Below, one piece after another: positions 1 to 10,522 of a stretch of 64,000 bases of DNA (positions within the stretch are counted from its first letter, which is position 1; every line of letters starts with the position of its first letter). The notes below the pieces were generated by a model. That model saw only the letters and a program-made list of their open reading frames with translations. It did not search any database and was not told where the DNA came from. The position numbers and the translations under genes were made by a program. Location of the stretch: the NCBI GenBank assembly GCA_002721545.1, contig PBKR01000032.1, positions 1-64,000 on the forward strand, read 5' to 3'. The DNA comes from Nitrosomonadaceae bacterium. GTDB taxonomy: Bacteria > Pseudomonadota > Gammaproteobacteria > Burkholderiales > Nitrosomonadaceae.

Positions 1-674
<674 letters not shown>

Positions 675-800
675 AATACTGTTAAAACTCTCGCTTGACT
701 TGTTACATCGTGCGAGCACTTCTACTTTTAGTTATCTAAAACTTCATTTCGAAAAATAAAGCATTTAGACACCCCTGCAAAATGCCCACACCTATCGGCT

Positions 801-820
801 GTAAATTTTTAAAGAACTAA
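801..820 (-). promoter_or_regulatory. rrn leader boxA-like antitermination element
   Basis: The reverse complement reads TTAGTTCTTTAAAAATTTAC, followed by CAGCCGATAGGTGTGGGC. This is the usual betaproteobacterial pre-16S leader, in which GTTCTTTAAAAAT matches the boxA element bound by the Nus antitermination complex. It lies about 130 nt upstream of the 16S 5' end. The identification rests on motif similarity and position. Confidence 0.65.
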
Positions 821-857
821 TTTACCCTATAACACATAACGTAAGGGCAAGCGATTA

Positions 858-886
858 ATTATATAACCAGCGAATCCGTATAGCAA
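858..886 (-). promoter_or_regulatory. Sigma-70 promoter of the rRNA operon
   Basis: On the minus strand TTGCTA (881-886) is followed by an exactly 17-bp spacer and a perfect TATAAT (858-863). It sits about 185 nt upstream of the 16S 5' end and just downstream of the tyrS stop codon, where an rrn promoter is expected. This is the best consensus promoter seen in the window. Confidence 0.7.
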
Positions 887-919
887 TGTATTTTTTTATT
901 CTAGAATATATTTTAAGCT

Positions 920-2122
920 TTAAAGGATTGTAATTTTAGAGAACCGTCTCTTTCCCACCTGAATCACAGAAGTTGTTCCAGATTTTATCTTAAGATTTTT
1001 ATCATTTACTTTTTCTCCATCCAGTCTCACACCCCTCTGCTCTATCATACGAAGAGCCTGGGTTGTGCTTTTTGTGAGACCAGTTTGTTTTAAAATTTTT
1101 ATTATAGGCAACCCATCATTTTCACCATTTAATTTTATTTCTGGAATATTTTCGGGTATTACCCCATGTTTAAAGCGTGCTTCAAAATTCAACGCTTCTT
1201 TTTTAGCTTCTTCCTTATTATGAAAACGCGCCACTATCTCCTTAGCCAGTATTACTTTTATATCTCGTGGATTACGACCTTGCTCTACCTCCTTCTTCCA
1301 TTTCTGGATAATAACTAAAGATTCAAAAGATAATAACTCTAAATAATTCCACATCAATTCATCAGAAATTGACATTATTTTTCCAAATATTTCCTCTGGT
1401 CTCTCATCTATACCAATATAATTATTTAATGATTTAGACATTTTATTTTTCCCATCAAGTCCAACCAAAAGCGGCATAGTCAGAATACATTGCGGGGACT
1501 GACCAAAATGTTTTTGTAGTTCTCGCCCAACTAATAAATTAAATTTCTGATCAGTGCCACCTAATTCAAGATCTGCTTTGAGCATGACTGAATCATAAGC
1601 TTGAATCAATGGATACAATAATTCATGTATAGCAATAGGCTGATTATTTTGATATCTCTTACCAAAGTCGTCTCGCTCTAGCATACGGGCTACAGTATGC
1701 GTTGAAGATATTTTTATTAAATCAGCTGTATTTAATTGACTCATCCATTTTGAATTAAATACAATTTCTGATTTGTCAGACCTTAGTATTTTAAATACTT
1801 GATCGGTATAAGTCTTTGCATTTTTTATTACCTGATTATGCGTTAAAGGAGGACGAGTAGTATTTTTCCCACTAGGGTCACCTATCATTCCTGTAAAGTC
1901 ACCAATTAAAAATAAAATATGATGGCCCAGGTCCTGTAATTGACGTAATTTATTGAGCAGAACCGTATGACCTAAATGTAAATCTGGGGCAGTAGGGTCG
2001 AAACCAGCCTTAATCCTTAAGGGAGTACCTGTAGTAAGTTTTTGTTTAAGCTCACTCTCAACCAAAAGCTCATCACAACCACGCTTAATAGTTTCCAACT
2101 GATTTTCTATATCTTTGAGCAC
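920..2122 (-). CDS. tyrS: Tyrosine--tRNA ligase
   Basis: Class I aminoacyl-tRNA synthetase that charges tRNA-Tyr with tyrosine in the cytoplasm. At 400 aa it has the usual length. The HIGH-type motif is HLGH at residues 49-52, and KMSKS at 227-231 is intact. An S4-like RNA-binding domain occupies roughly the last 65 residues. The tyrosine pocket region LGGTDQKFN is present at about 187-195. The start is GTG with no clear Shine-Dalgarno. The gene lies directly upstream of the rRNA promoter in the same orientation, an arrangement I recall from Nitrosomonadaceae. No anomaly is seen. Confidence 0.97.
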   Translation of the reverse strand: MLKDIENQLETIKRGCDELLVESELKQKLTTGTPLRIKAGFDPTAPDLHLGHTVLLNKLRQLQDLGHHILFLIGDFTGMIGDPSGKNTTRPPLTHNQVIKNAKTYTDQVFKILRSDKSEIVFNSKWMSQLNTADLIKISSTHTVARMLERDDFGKRYQNNQPIAIHELLYPLIQAYDSVMLKADLELGGTDQKFNLLVGRELQKHFGQSPQCILTMPLLVGLDGKNKMSKSLNNYIGIDERPEEIFGKIMSISDELMWNYLELLSFESLVIIQKWKKEVEQGRNPRDIKVILAKEIVARFHNKEEAKKEALNFEARFKHGVIPENIPEIKLNGENDGLPIIKILKQTGLTKSTTQALRMIEQRGVRLDGEKVNDKNLKIKSGTTSVIQVGKRRFSKITIL

Positions 2123-2392
2123 GATTATTATATGGATATATTATCTAAGATTATCTTCTGCAAAGCCCAAATTAATACTATATTCAAGCTCTAAATTCCT
2201 AAATAGGATACTACTAAATTTAGTAGATAGAAAAGAATAAATCATTCCGTTTAGTACGAAGCTAAATATATAGTGAGCATACTCACTCTAAAAGAGGCAA
2301 GCTAGATTAATAGCCCTCTTATTATCTTATAAAATAATTATGCCCCATTTAAACTAAAAATATCAGAATAATGCAAATAATAGATAACAAGA

Positions 2393-2797
2393 TTATGGTG
2401 CTTTTAGTTCCAATAAAGGCTGACCTGAATAGTGCTGCATCTGATATGCTGCCCATAATCTACTCGCAATCCGATAAGCAAGCATATTTACATGTTCTTG
2501 CAAAGGTTGATTACCAAGTTCTTCCGTAGTCTGTTTAAAAATTTTTAACCATTGCTCAAATAATTCAGGACGAAGATTTGGTATAGCCAAATGTTTTGGC
2601 ATAGGTGCCCCACTAAAACGATTAGTACCCAACAAATTCCCTGACCAAAAATTATTCATCTGTATAAAATGGGCTTCCCAATTAGTAACATGAGCTTCAA
2701 ATATTGGGCCTAATAAAGGGTCCTTTCTAGCTTTTGCATAAAAGGATCGTACTAATTGGTTAATCTCATTTTCAGTACATAAAGAAGAACTTAACAT
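2393..2797 (-). CDS. Truncated haemoglobin, group III-like
   Basis: A 134-aa globin of the short 2-on-2 type. The N-terminal LVRSFYAKARKDPLLGPIF, the FWSGNLLG segment and PMPKHLAIP with a probable proximal haem-ligating histidine (H69), followed by a Trp (W83), fit group III (P) truncated haemoglobins. Members bind oxygen or NO; the physiological role is usually unknown, with NO or reactive-nitrogen defence a common proposal. That would suit an ammonia oxidiser but is only inference. It stands alone, 270 bp upstream of tyrS and 40 bp downstream of nlpD. Start is ATG. Family assignment is firm, subgroup likely, function open. Confidence 0.88.
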   Translation of the reverse strand: MLSSSLCTENEINQLVRSFYAKARKDPLLGPIFEAHVTNWEAHFIQMNNFWSGNLLGTNRFSGAPMPKHLAIPNLRPELFEQWLKIFKQTTEELGNQPLQEHVNMLAYRIASRLWAAYQMQHYSGQPLLELKAP

Positions 2798-2839
2798 AGA
2801 AGAAATTGATTACAACATTTATTGATAAATTTAAATTTA

Positions 2840-3823
2840 CTAAAGTAAGGTATCTGAAGATTTTTCTGGTAAATGCTTTAGTGGATCTACTGGCTTTCCA
2901 TTTTTCCGAATTTCAAAATGAAGCCTTACTAACTTACTATCGGTTTTTCCCATCTCTGCAATTATTTGCCCCCTAGCTACTTTTTGCCCCTCCTTTACCA
3001 AAAGTTTACTGTTATGAGCATACGCGCTAAGGTAGGTATTGTTATGCTTTATAATAATAAGCTGCCCATATCCTCTTAACCCAGTTCCACTATAAACTAC
3101 CCTGCCTGCAGCTGAAGCTAAAATAGGTTGTCCTGTCTTACCTGAAATGTCCATACCTTTGGTACTTTCTGTAAAATGACTTGATACCCTTCCTTCAGTA
3201 GGCCAAATCCATTTAATACCAACATTGTCAGGAGTAATCCCACTTATTTCAGTAGACTCTTTTTTTCTTGAGCCTTCAACAATAGATGGAAGCACACTCT
3301 CTAATTCTTTTACCTGAGATATAGCTTGCTCTGAATATGCAAGCTTCAATGATTTTGGCTCCATCTTCAATAAAGTAACAGCTGTATCTTCTGGGATACT
3401 CCGCACTACTGATGATGGCTCTGGATCAGGAAGTGGAAATACAGATGGCTTCTTCATTAAGCTTGGTGGAGATATTATAAGTTGCTGACCAATATCGATA
3501 GAACTAGGGTCTGCTAAATTATTCCACTTTGCCAGATCTTTGTAATCGATATTATATATTTGAGAAATACTATAAAGCGTATCTCCTTTTCGCACAGTAT
3601 GTCTTTTTATAGATCCTTTAGAATGAAGTGATGCTGCAGAATTTTTTGTGTCTATTTGATTCTGTCGAATAGACACACAACCTACTAATGAAAGACAAAT
3701 AAAAAACTGAAGAAGAATAATGCCAAATATATGTTTCCTGCTACAAAAAGACTGCATACAGCATTTAACACCCTTAATAGAAAATAATACTTTATTCACA
3801 GAACTTATCTCACCTTTCTTCAT
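2840..3823 (-). CDS. nlpD: NlpD-type LysM/LytM lipoprotein, amidase activator
   Basis: Envelope lipoprotein thought to activate the septal amidase AmiC. A hydrophobic signal segment ends in a lipobox (LVGC, Cys at residue 49). A LysM peptidoglycan-binding domain spans about 75-118, followed by a low-complexity linker and a C-terminal LytM/M23 domain (about 205-315). The first metal-binding His of active M23 peptidases is replaced (TKGMDISG), and HFEIR keeps only part of the site, as is normal for non-catalytic NlpD/EnvC activators. The start at 3823 has an AAGG ribosome site 5 nt upstream; an internal ATG at 3757 would give a tighter signal peptide. The nlpD-pcm-surE order is conserved in beta- and gammaproteobacteria. 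Confidence 0.93.
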   Translation of the reverse strand: MKKGEISSVNKVLFSIKGVKCCMQSFCSRKHIFGIILLQFFICLSLVGCVSIRQNQIDTKNSAASLHSKGSIKRHTVRKGDTLYSISQIYNIDYKDLAKWNNLADPSSIDIGQQLIISPPSLMKKPSVFPLPDPEPSSVVRSIPEDTAVTLLKMEPKSLKLAYSEQAISQVKELESVLPSIVEGSRKKESTEISGITPDNVGIKWIWPTEGRVSSHFTESTKGMDISGKTGQPILASAAGRVVYSGTGLRGYGQLIIIKHNNTYLSAYAHNSKLLVKEGQKVARGQIIAEMGKTDSKLVRLHFEIRKNGKPVDPLKHLPEKSSDTLL

Positions 3824-3848
3824 TCACACCTTCTCTTGTCAGCAAAGT

Positions 3849-4511
3849 TTAATTTTTTACGATACCAGACAGTATTGGCACAAATTTTACTTCATCCAAA
3901 ATAGTTTCTTTATAACCCTGTATGTTACGTTCAATTACGCATAGATACTGCTCTTGACTACCTTTTGGATAAACCATTCTACCACCGATTGCTAATTGTG
4001 ACAGTAATGCAGAAGGAAGATGCATTGTTGCGCATGTCATAATAATGCCATCGAATGGTGCCGCTTCAGGCAGCCCATGGAGCCCATCTGCATGCTTCAA
4101 TCGTACATTATTAAGACGAGATTCTCGTAGACGTGAGCGGGTTCGGCTTAATAAAGATCCAATACGCTCCACTGAATAAACCTCATCTACAAACTGAGCT
4201 AAAATTGTTGTTTGATAGCCACATCCCGTTCCAATCTCAAGAACTTTCCCAAGATCTGATCCTGCGCGGAGTAATTCACTCATTCTCGCTACAATGAACG
4301 GACTGGAAATAGTTTGTCCAAAATTGATGGGGAGCGCAACATCATCATATGCACGACTTGCAATAGCCTCCTCAACAAATAAATGACGAAGTGCAGAATT
4401 CATTGCTGCCAACACTACTTCATCTTGTATATTTTGATCACGCAAACGACTAATCATTCTCGCGCGTGTGCGCTGAGAAGTCATGCCAATGCCAGAACGA
4501 TGTATACTCAA
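3849..4511 (-). CDS. pcm: Protein-L-isoaspartate O-methyltransferase
   Basis: Repairs isoaspartyl residues in aged proteins using S-adenosylmethionine. At 220 aa it has the usual length. The SAM-binding motif LEIGTGCGYQT is at about 91-101, and the substrate-site segment ALPINFGQTISSP at about 59-71 matches the family. The frame opens with TTG at 4511; the conserved MTSQRTRAR stretch starts at residue 10, so an ATG at 4484 is an alternative. It lies between nlpD (25 nt) and surE (57 nt) in the standard stress-survival cluster. Confidence 0.96.
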   Translation of the reverse strand: MSIHRSGIGMTSQRTRARMISRLRDQNIQDEVVLAAMNSALRHLFVEEAIASRAYDDVALPINFGQTISSPFIVARMSELLRAGSDLGKVLEIGTGCGYQTTILAQFVDEVYSVERIGSLLSRTRSRLRESRLNNVRLKHADGLHGLPEAAPFDGIIMTCATMHLPSALLSQLAIGGRMVYPKGSQEQYLCVIERNIQGYKETILDEVKFVPILSGIVKN

Positions 4512-4568
4512 ACTAATATCTCTTTAAATATTAAATATCAATATACTGAAATTTTCTATCTATAAATT

Positions 4569-5309
4569 TTATTTTAACCACTGCTTAACCATTTCTAGCT
4601 GATTATATTGAGTCAAATCAATCTGTAACGGTGTAATTGACACCCGATTTTGTTGAATTGCATGAAAATCTGTATTCTCACTTGCATCCTGCACAGCACC
4701 TGCAGCACCTACCCAATACACAATATCACCACGCGGGCTTTCTGACTTAATTACTGGCTCTGCTTTATGCCTCCGTCCAAGTCGTGTAACCGCAATACCC
4801 TGTAAATTATTATATGAAATATCTGGTACATTTATATTTAACAATATAGGTTCATGAAAATTATTTTTTCTAAACCTATTCACAATATCAACTGTAACAA
4901 AAGCTGCAGTAGAAAAATTTTCATCAGAAACATTTGCAAGAGATACAGCAAGTGAAGGTATTCCTAATAAAAAACCTTCAGTAGCAGCAGCCAGCGTTCC
5001 CGAATAAATAGTATCATCTCCCATATTGGCACCATTGTTTATACCTGATATAACCATATCAGGCAGCGTATCCAGCATGCCAGTAACTGCTAAATGCACA
5101 CAGTCTGTTGGCGTACCATTTACATAATAATAACCATTATGAGATTTATGTAAACTTAGGGGACGATCTAATGTAAGAGAATTGCTTGCGCCACTTCTAT
5201 CACGTTCTGGTGCAACCACTACTATATCTGCAATAGAAGATAGCGCTTCAGCAAGCGCTACCAAACCTGGTGCGAAATACCCGTCATCATTACTGAGCAA
5301 TATACGCAT
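4569..5309 (-). CDS. surE: 5'/3'-nucleotidase SurE
   Basis: Divalent-metal-dependent nucleoside monophosphate phosphatase, also active on short polyphosphates. At 246 aa it is full length. The metal site DD is at residues 8-9 of [16 protein letters not shown], the [14 protein letters not shown] loop carries the conserved Ser, and [18 protein letters not shown] carries the conserved Asn. It is the first gene of the surE-pcm-nlpD group on the minus strand. Start ATG. No anomaly is seen. Confidence 0.97.
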   Translation of the reverse strand: MRILLSNDDGYFAPGLVALAEALSSIADIVVVAPERDRSGASNSLTLDRPLSLHKSHNGYYYVNGTPTDCVHLAVTGMLDTLPDMVISGINNGANMGDDTIYSGTLAAATEGFLLGIPSLAVSLANVSDENFSTAAFVTVDIVNRFRKNNFHEPILLNINVPDISYNNLQGIAVTRLGRRHKAEPVIKSESPRGDIVYWVGAAGAVQDASENTDFHAIQQNRVSITPLQIDLTQYNQLEMVKQWLK

Positions 5310-5375
5310 TTACAAAGAGCCAATTTATTCCAAACTTAATTCACACCTAAAAATCGATTAACCAAAATATACTAA

Positions 5376-5452
<77 letters not shown>

Positions 5453-5539
5453 AGGATGCGGATTATAGCAACAAGATCTGATACTAGGAATCGCTTTTAT
5501 CGCATCAATTAAAAAAAATTAAGAAACAAGAAAAGCTAA

Positions 5540-5929
5540 TCATGATCTCAGTAAAGAAACAACACTTTTGATCTCGCCCTGTAAAATTGATAAATTAACT
5601 GGGGTAAGATGTTCAGTAACAGAAGCATTATCTATTAAATCAGGTGCCGACTCTGATTGATTACTATGTCTTAGTTTCGCACGTGCACCATTGATAGTAA
5701 ATCCTTGCTCATAAAGTAATTCTCTAATTTGACGGATTAATAATACCTCATGACGTTGATAATATCGACGATTTCCACGCCGTTTAATTGGATTTAATTG
5801 TGAGAACTCCTGTTCCCAGTATCGAAGAACATGTGGCTTGACACAACATAGGCCGCCTACTTCACCTATGGTAAAATAACGCTTTTCTGGGATAGCTGGC
5901 AAAGAATTATTAGGCGCCATATTACCCAT
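5540..5929 (-). CDS. MerR-family transcriptional regulator next to ihfA
   Basis: A 129-aa protein with a winged-helix MerR DNA-binding domain at about residues 18-87: [22 protein letters not shown], then [13 protein letters not shown]. The short C-terminal tail shows no effector domain or conserved cysteine pair, so metal sensing is unlikely. Orthologues of this small regulator sit immediately downstream of ihfA in many beta- and gammaproteobacteria; their targets are not well defined. It overlaps the end of ihfA by 8 nt, indicating co-transcription and probably translational coupling. The family call is firm, the function unknown. Confidence 0.9.
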   Translation of the reverse strand: MGNMAPNNSLPAIPEKRYFTIGEVGGLCCVKPHVLRYWEQEFSQLNPIKRRGNRRYYQRHEVLLIRQIRELLYEQGFTINGARAKLRHSNQSESAPDLIDNASVTEHLTPVNLSILQGEIKSVVSLLRS

Positions 5930-6215
5930 TGTGGTTTTTTTCCACCATCGCCTTCAATTTTTGACTAGCATGAAAAGTCACCACGCGTCGTGCTGTTATT
6001 TGAACCTCCTCACCAGTTTTAGGATTACGACCAGGCCGCTGAGGCTTTTCACGTAATTGAAAATTTCCAAATCCTGATAATTTTACACCATCACCATTCT
6101 GTAGTGCGGAGCGAATTTCTTCATAAAAGGAATCGACCATGTTTTTCGCTTCACGTTTGTTTAAACCTAATTTTTCAAATAATAAATCTGCTAATTGAGC
6201 CTTCGTTAAGGTCAT
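5922..6215 (-). CDS. ihfA: Integration host factor subunit alpha
   Basis: Nucleoid-associated DNA-bending protein that works as a heterodimer with IhfB. At 97 aa it has the family length. The beta-arm sequence [18 protein letters not shown], with the intercalating proline, is present at about residues 60-77, and [10 protein letters not shown] is at about 47-56. It is the usual downstream partner of pheT (50 nt away) and overlaps the MerR-type gene. Start ATG. Confidence 0.97.
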   Translation of the reverse strand: MTLTKAQLADLLFEKLGLNKREAKNMVDSFYEEIRSALQNGDGVKLSGFGNFQLREKPQRPGRNPKTGEEVQITARRVVTFHASQKLKAMVEKNHNG

Positions 6216-6265
6216 ACCCCCTCCTCTTACAAATTAATTCTTAAACTAAATTTAAACACTAATTT

Positions 6266-8644
6266 CTAATCACGAAGTTTCGCCTGGAATTTAGTTTCTA
6301 GGATGTTAATCAATTTCTGAATAACTAAATCTGCATCTACATCAGTTAAAGTCTTTTTAGTATCTTGTAATAATACACGGAATGCAAGACTTTTTTTACC
6401 ATCAACTACTCCACTACCACGATAAATATCAAATAAAGAAATCTCTATAACTGTAGGTAAATTAAGAACATTCATACCTTGTAGCAATGAGTCAACGCTA
6501 ATATTCTCGTCTACTATCACAGCAATATCACGCCGTACAGATGGATACTTTGGAATTTTACCTGCTTTTGGCACAACCCGCTGTACTAGAGCATTGACAT
6601 CTAATTCAAACAAGATAACAGGTCGCGATAGGGCTAATTTTTGTTGTATAACAGGATGCAACTCTCCTAGCCATCCAACTACTTTGTTTCCTATAAAAAC
6701 ATGTGATGATTTTCCAGGATGCAAAGCGATGTGAGGAGCTGCTTTAAAACTTATGCTCTCTGGCCAGAATAACGCCTCTACATCAGATTTTACATCATAA
6801 AAATCTGTATTACGCGCAGAAAATCCCCACTGTTCATCTACAACATCACCATAACATAGTCCTGCTAATTTTTCAGATTGATTATAGTAATTACCCTCTT
6901 TTAAGAAACATGAGCCGATTTCAAATATACGTACTCTAGTTTGCTTACGATTAAGATTAAACTGTAAATTTGAAACTAACCCCCCTATTAAGTTACTTCT
7001 CATTGCATTAAGTTGACTAGAAATAGGATTCTTTAACATTACTGTGAAGGACTGATCTGAGTAATTTTTTTCCCATTCTAAATCTACAAATGCATAATTT
7101 GTTACCTCTTGGTAATCACGTACAACACAAATTCTTCGTAACTGCATCGGGGTTTTTATCGTCTCAGGACTTGGTAGCATGCTCAAATTTACACTTGGCA
7201 AAATAGCAGGAATATTATGGTATCCATAAATTCGCGCTACTTCTTCAATTAAATCTTCCTCTATAGTCAGATCAAAACGATATGTAGGAGGCGTTACATG
7301 AAATACCGTATTTTTAATTAAAAACTCAAATTGTAAACGTTGTAATATCTCTGATATTTCATTTGCCTTAATAGGAATACCCAATATACTTTGTACTTGC
7401 TTCTCACGCAAAATAATAGGTTTACGCTGGGGAAGCTTTCCTTTTATTTCAGAAATTGGTCCTGAATGCCCCCCACAGATATCAATTATTAATCTTGTAG
7501 CTCTTTCCATAGCTAATCGTGTAGAACCAAAATCTACACCGCGCTCAAAACGATGAGCAGAATCAGAACTAATTCCCAATTGAATATGCTTTCCTGATAT
7601 TACTTTAGGAAGAAAGAATGCGCTTTCTAAAAATAGATCAGTAGTACCATGCCCTACTTTACTCTCATCTCCCCCCATAATTCCAGCCAATGCTAAAGGT
7701 TTAATTTCATCAGCAATCAGAAGCATATCAGGCTTTAATATTATTTTCTCACCATTTAGTAATTGAAGCTTTTCGCCAGGATTGGCAAAACGCACATAAA
7801 TTTTACCAGAAAGTTGATTAGTAATTTTTGCCAGATTAAAAGCATGCATAGGTTGACCAGTTTCCAACATTACATAATTAATTACATCTACTACAGCATT
7901 GATTAAATTAATCCCACTTCGTTCCAACCGCCGCTCAATCCATGCTGGTGTTGGTATTCCCAAATCTATGTTCTGAATTAATCTCCCACAATAAAGTGGG
8001 CATGAGCTTGGTTCATCTATACATATATCCAAGGTATCGCTATTTTCATTTTTAACTTGTTTAATTTCTGGGGGAGTAAATTTTTCAGAGAAGATTGCAG
8101 CCACTTCTCGGGATATACCTAACAGCCCTAAGCAGTCTGCACGATTAGGAGTTAATTTCAATGTGAAAACTGTATCATCAAGATCATAGTATTTACGAAA
8201 ATCTTCTCCATTAGGAGCATCTTCTGGAAGCAATAATAGACCTGTAGCTTCTTCTAGAATTCCCAATTCGCTAGCTGAGCATAACATGCCAAATGATTCT
8301 GTCCCCCTGATTCGAGCCTTCTTCACGACCATATTAGGGAGGTGTGCACCAATCAATGCACACGGTACCTTAGCTCCGGCATGAACATTATTAGCACCAC
8401 AAACAATTTGCAGAGACCCAGTATTTATAGCTCCTCCTACGCTTACCTGGCATACATTTAAACGATCAGCGTCAGGATGTTTATTTACTGACAGTATTTC
8501 AGCTACTACCACTTTATTAAAATCTGGTGCCGCAGGCTCAATATTCTCCACTTCTAAACCAGCCATTGTAAGAGAATGAGCAAGCTCACTGCCAGAAATT
8601 GATGGGTTCACTAAAGTACGAAGCCAACTCTCAGGAAATTTCAT
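6266..8644 (-). CDS. pheT: Phenylalanine--tRNA ligase beta subunit
   Basis: Large subunit of the (alpha-beta)2 phenylalanyl-tRNA synthetase. At 792 aa it is full length. It has an N-terminal EMAP/tRNA-binding domain (about 40-150), the B3/B4 editing domain in the middle (around 210-385), B5 and the catalytic-like core, and a C-terminal ferredoxin-fold anticodon-binding domain (about 700-792, beginning near PKYPSVRRDIAVIVDE). It lies 36 nt downstream of pheS in the thrS-infC-rpmI-rplT-pheST-ihfA operon. No frameshift or gap is seen. Confidence 0.97.
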   Translation of the reverse strand: MKFPESWLRTLVNPSISGSELAHSLTMAGLEVENIEPAAPDFNKVVVAEILSVNKHPDADRLNVCQVSVGGAINTGSLQIVCGANNVHAGAKVPCALIGAHLPNMVVKKARIRGTESFGMLCSASELGILEEATGLLLLPEDAPNGEDFRKYYDLDDTVFTLKLTPNRADCLGLLGISREVAAIFSEKFTPPEIKQVKNENSDTLDICIDEPSSCPLYCGRLIQNIDLGIPTPAWIERRLERSGINLINAVVDVINYVMLETGQPMHAFNLAKITNQLSGKIYVRFANPGEKLQLLNGEKIILKPDMLLIADEIKPLALAGIMGGDESKVGHGTTDLFLESAFFLPKVISGKHIQLGISSDSAHRFERGVDFGSTRLAMERATRLIIDICGGHSGPISEIKGKLPQRKPIILREKQVQSILGIPIKANEISEILQRLQFEFLIKNTVFHVTPPTYRFDLTIEEDLIEEVARIYGYHNIPAILPSVNLSMLPSPETIKTPMQLRRICVVRDYQEVTNYAFVDLEWEKNYSDQSFTVMLKNPISSQLNAMRSNLIGGLVSNLQFNLNRKQTRVRIFEIGSCFLKEGNYYNQSEKLAGLCYGDVVDEQWGFSARNTDFYDVKSDVEALFWPESISFKAAPHIALHPGKSSHVFIGNKVVGWLGELHPVIQQKLALSRPVILFELDVNALVQRVVPKAGKIPKYPSVRRDIAVIVDENISVDSLLQGMNVLNLPTVIEISLFDIYRGSGVVDGKKSLAFRVLLQDTKKTLTDVDADLVIQKLINILETKFQAKLRD

Positions 8645-8680
8645 AATGATCTATTATTACAAGCAATACAATTAATAATT

Positions 8681-9709
8681 TTAATTAAATTGTTTCAAGA
8701 AGCGTAAATCATTTTCAAAAAACAACCGTATATCATTTACCCCGTACTTAAGCATTGCTAGCCTCTCAACACCCATACCAAAAGCAAACCCTCTGTATTG
8801 CAAACTATCTATATTGACATGTTTTAAAACTTCAGGGTGCACCATTCCACAACCTAAAACTTCCAACCAACCTGTATGGCCGCATACCCTACAACCTTTG
8901 TTATTACACATAACACAACTAATATCCATTTCAGCAGAAGGCTCAGTAAATGGAAAGAAAGAGGGGCGAAACCGAGTTAATAATCCATCATACTCTAAGA
9001 ATTGTTTAATAAATCCTATTAATACCCCCTTTAACTCTGAAAAATTCACATACTCATCTACCCATAAGCCTTCTACTTGATGAAACATAGGCGTGTGAGT
9101 TACATCTGAATCACAACGGTAAACTCGCCCCGGAGCAATTACTCTAACAGGTGGATTTTTATTTTGCATGTAACGAATTTGGACTGGAGATGTATGGGTC
9201 CGTAACAAATGCTCATTTTTATCTTCAGCAATATAAAATGTATCGTGCATAGCACGCGCTGGGTGATTCTCTGGAATATTGAGCGCAGTAAAATTATAAA
9301 AATCAGTTTCAATCTCAGGACCTGAAGCAACAGTAAAGCCAATTGAACTAAATAAAATCTCAATCCGCTCTAATGTTCTTGTTATCGGATGCAAACCACC
9401 TACCCCTAAGCCACGGCTAGGTAAAGTTACATCAAGAGCCTCTCCTGCCAATTGTGCTTCCATTTTTTTAGATAGAATTAACTCGCGACGGTCATTTATT
9501 CTTGACTCCAATACTTCTTTTGCCTGATTAATTTGACTACCTATAACTGGACGATCTTCTGGAGAAAGACTCGCCAATCCTTTTAATCTTTTAGTTAATA
9601 TCCCATTCTTACCAAGATAACGTGATTTCGCCTGCTCAAGATCGCTAGTATTATCTATGCTATCAAACAGATTTGTTGCTTCATTAAGAATTTCTTCTAG
9701 ATTATTCAT
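8681..9709 (-). CDS. pheS: Phenylalanine--tRNA ligase alpha subunit
   Basis: Catalytic class II subunit of phenylalanyl-tRNA synthetase. At 342 aa it has the usual length. An N-terminal coiled-coil region (about 1-85) is followed by the class II core with motif 2 ([20 protein letters not shown]) and motif 3 ([11 protein letters not shown]) near the C terminus. [13 protein letters not shown] stretch (about 265-276) gives four cysteines, as seen in many proteobacterial PheS proteins. It is preceded by a strong hairpin-plus-T-run that separates it from rplT and could tune its expression. Start ATG. Confidence 0.97.
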   Translation of the reverse strand: MNNLEEILNEATNLFDSIDNTSDLEQAKSRYLGKNGILTKRLKGLASLSPEDRPVIGSQINQAKEVLESRINDRRELILSKKMEAQLAGEALDVTLPSRGLGVGGLHPITRTLERIEILFSSIGFTVASGPEIETDFYNFTALNIPENHPARAMHDTFYIAEDKNEHLLRTHTSPVQIRYMQNKNPPVRVIAPGRVYRCDSDVTHTPMFHQVEGLWVDEYVNFSELKGVLIGFIKQFLEYDGLLTRFRPSFFPFTEPSAEMDISCVMCNNKGCRVCGHTGWLEVLGCGMVHPEVLKHVNIDSLQYRGFAFGMGVERLAMLKYGVNDIRLFFENDLRFLKQFN

Positions 9710-9747
9710 GAGGACATAAATATAGCCAGCTATTTACTATGTATACA

Positions 9748-9780
9748 AGAAAAAAGGCCAAGGTATATTCCCTTAGCCTT
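9748..9780 (-). terminator. Intrinsic terminator or attenuator between rplT and pheS
   Basis: On the minus strand AAGGCTAAGG (9771-9780), a 7-nt loop and CCTTGGCCTT (9754-9763) form a 10-bp stem with one G-U pair, followed by a T-run (TTTTTTCTT). This is the clearest Rho-independent terminator structure in the window. It lies after the rplT stop codon and about 40 nt before pheS, where E. coli has the pheM attenuator. No Phe-rich leader peptide is visible here, so it may just be a partial terminator that lowers pheST transcription relative to the ribosomal genes. Confidence 0.75.
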
Positions 9781-9806
9781 CTGATTATTATTTTTCTATC
9801 AACAAA

Positions 9807-10166
9807 CTATGCAGCAAGGCTTGATTTTGCTTTCTCAACCAACTTCATAAAAGCAGGCTTATCAAAAACAGCAATATCAGCCAATACCTTTCTATCGACT
9901 TCAATTGAGGACTTCTTCAATCCACTCATAAATACACTATAAGATAATCCACATTCACGTGTAGCAGCATTAATACGAGCTATCCAAAGAGCTCGAAATA
10001 CACGCTTCTTCTGACGCCGATCACGGTAAGCATATTCTCCTGCTTTCATTACTGCTTCTTTTGCAACACGATAAACATTCTTACGACGTCCACGATATCC
10101 TTTCGCTAAGCCCAGTATTTTTTTATGACGGGCATGAGCAGTAACTCCACGTTTTACTCTTGGCAT
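9807..10166 (-). CDS. rplT: 50S ribosomal protein L20
   Basis: Large-subunit protein that binds 23S rRNA early in assembly and, in E. coli, represses its own operon. At 119 aa, with an N terminus rich in basic residues ([29 protein letters not shown]) and the globular C-terminal segment [12 protein letters not shown]. It lies 12 nt downstream of rpmI in the IF3-L35-L20 operon. Start ATG. No anomaly is seen. Confidence 0.98.
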   Translation of the reverse strand: MPRVKRGVTAHARHKKILGLAKGYRGRRKNVYRVAKEAVMKAGEYAYRDRRQKKRVFRALWIARINAATRECGLSYSVFMSGLKKSSIEVDRKVLADIAVFDKPAFMKLVEKAKSSLAA

Positions 10167-10178
10167 AAAAAATTCTCC

Positions 10179-10376
10179 CTATGCGTAAGGTAACATAGCA
10201 TGTACAGCCGCCACATCACTAAAATTAACTTCAGCAGTTCCTCTCAAATGACGCTTAAGCTTAGTAGTTTTTTTAGTAAGAATATGGCGCTTAAATGCAT
10301 AAGAGCGCCTGACAGTACCACCAGGCCTAACTTTAAAACGCTTAGCGGCACCCCGCTTAGTTTTCATTTTTGGCAT
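10179..10376 (-). CDS. rpmI: 50S ribosomal protein L35
   Basis: Small basic large-subunit protein of 65 aa. [20 protein letters not shown] and the [21 protein letters not shown] segment are the family signature. It lies in the standard position between infC (146 nt upstream) and rplT. The spacer upstream shows no clear L20-binding pseudoknot that I can identify by eye. Start ATG preceded by AGGAG. Confidence 0.98.
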   Translation of the reverse strand: MPKMKTKRGAAKRFKVRPGGTVRRSYAFKRHILTKKTTKLKRHLRGTAEVNFSDVAAVHAMLPYA

Positions 10377-10522
10377 AACTACTCCTAGTTCTTATATGAT
10401 ATTAGGTGACCCCTCTAGTTTAAGACACTTCCATAACCTAAGTATCACTTATTTTTATACAGTTTAGAATCTCTAAATCACTTACATTTCAGTATTAATT
10501 TTTTCACTACTATCTCAAATTT

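Noticed and set aside
2271-2320. Two short hairpins downstream of the truncated haemoglobin gene (AGTGAG/CTCACT and AAGAGG/CCTCTT)
   Set aside because: Stems are only 6 bp and lack a T-run on the minus strand, so I do not call a terminator.
2840-3823. Missing first metal-binding His in the LytM domain, considered as a broken peptidase
   Set aside because: NlpD-type activators normally lack this catalytic residue; it is a family feature, not decay.
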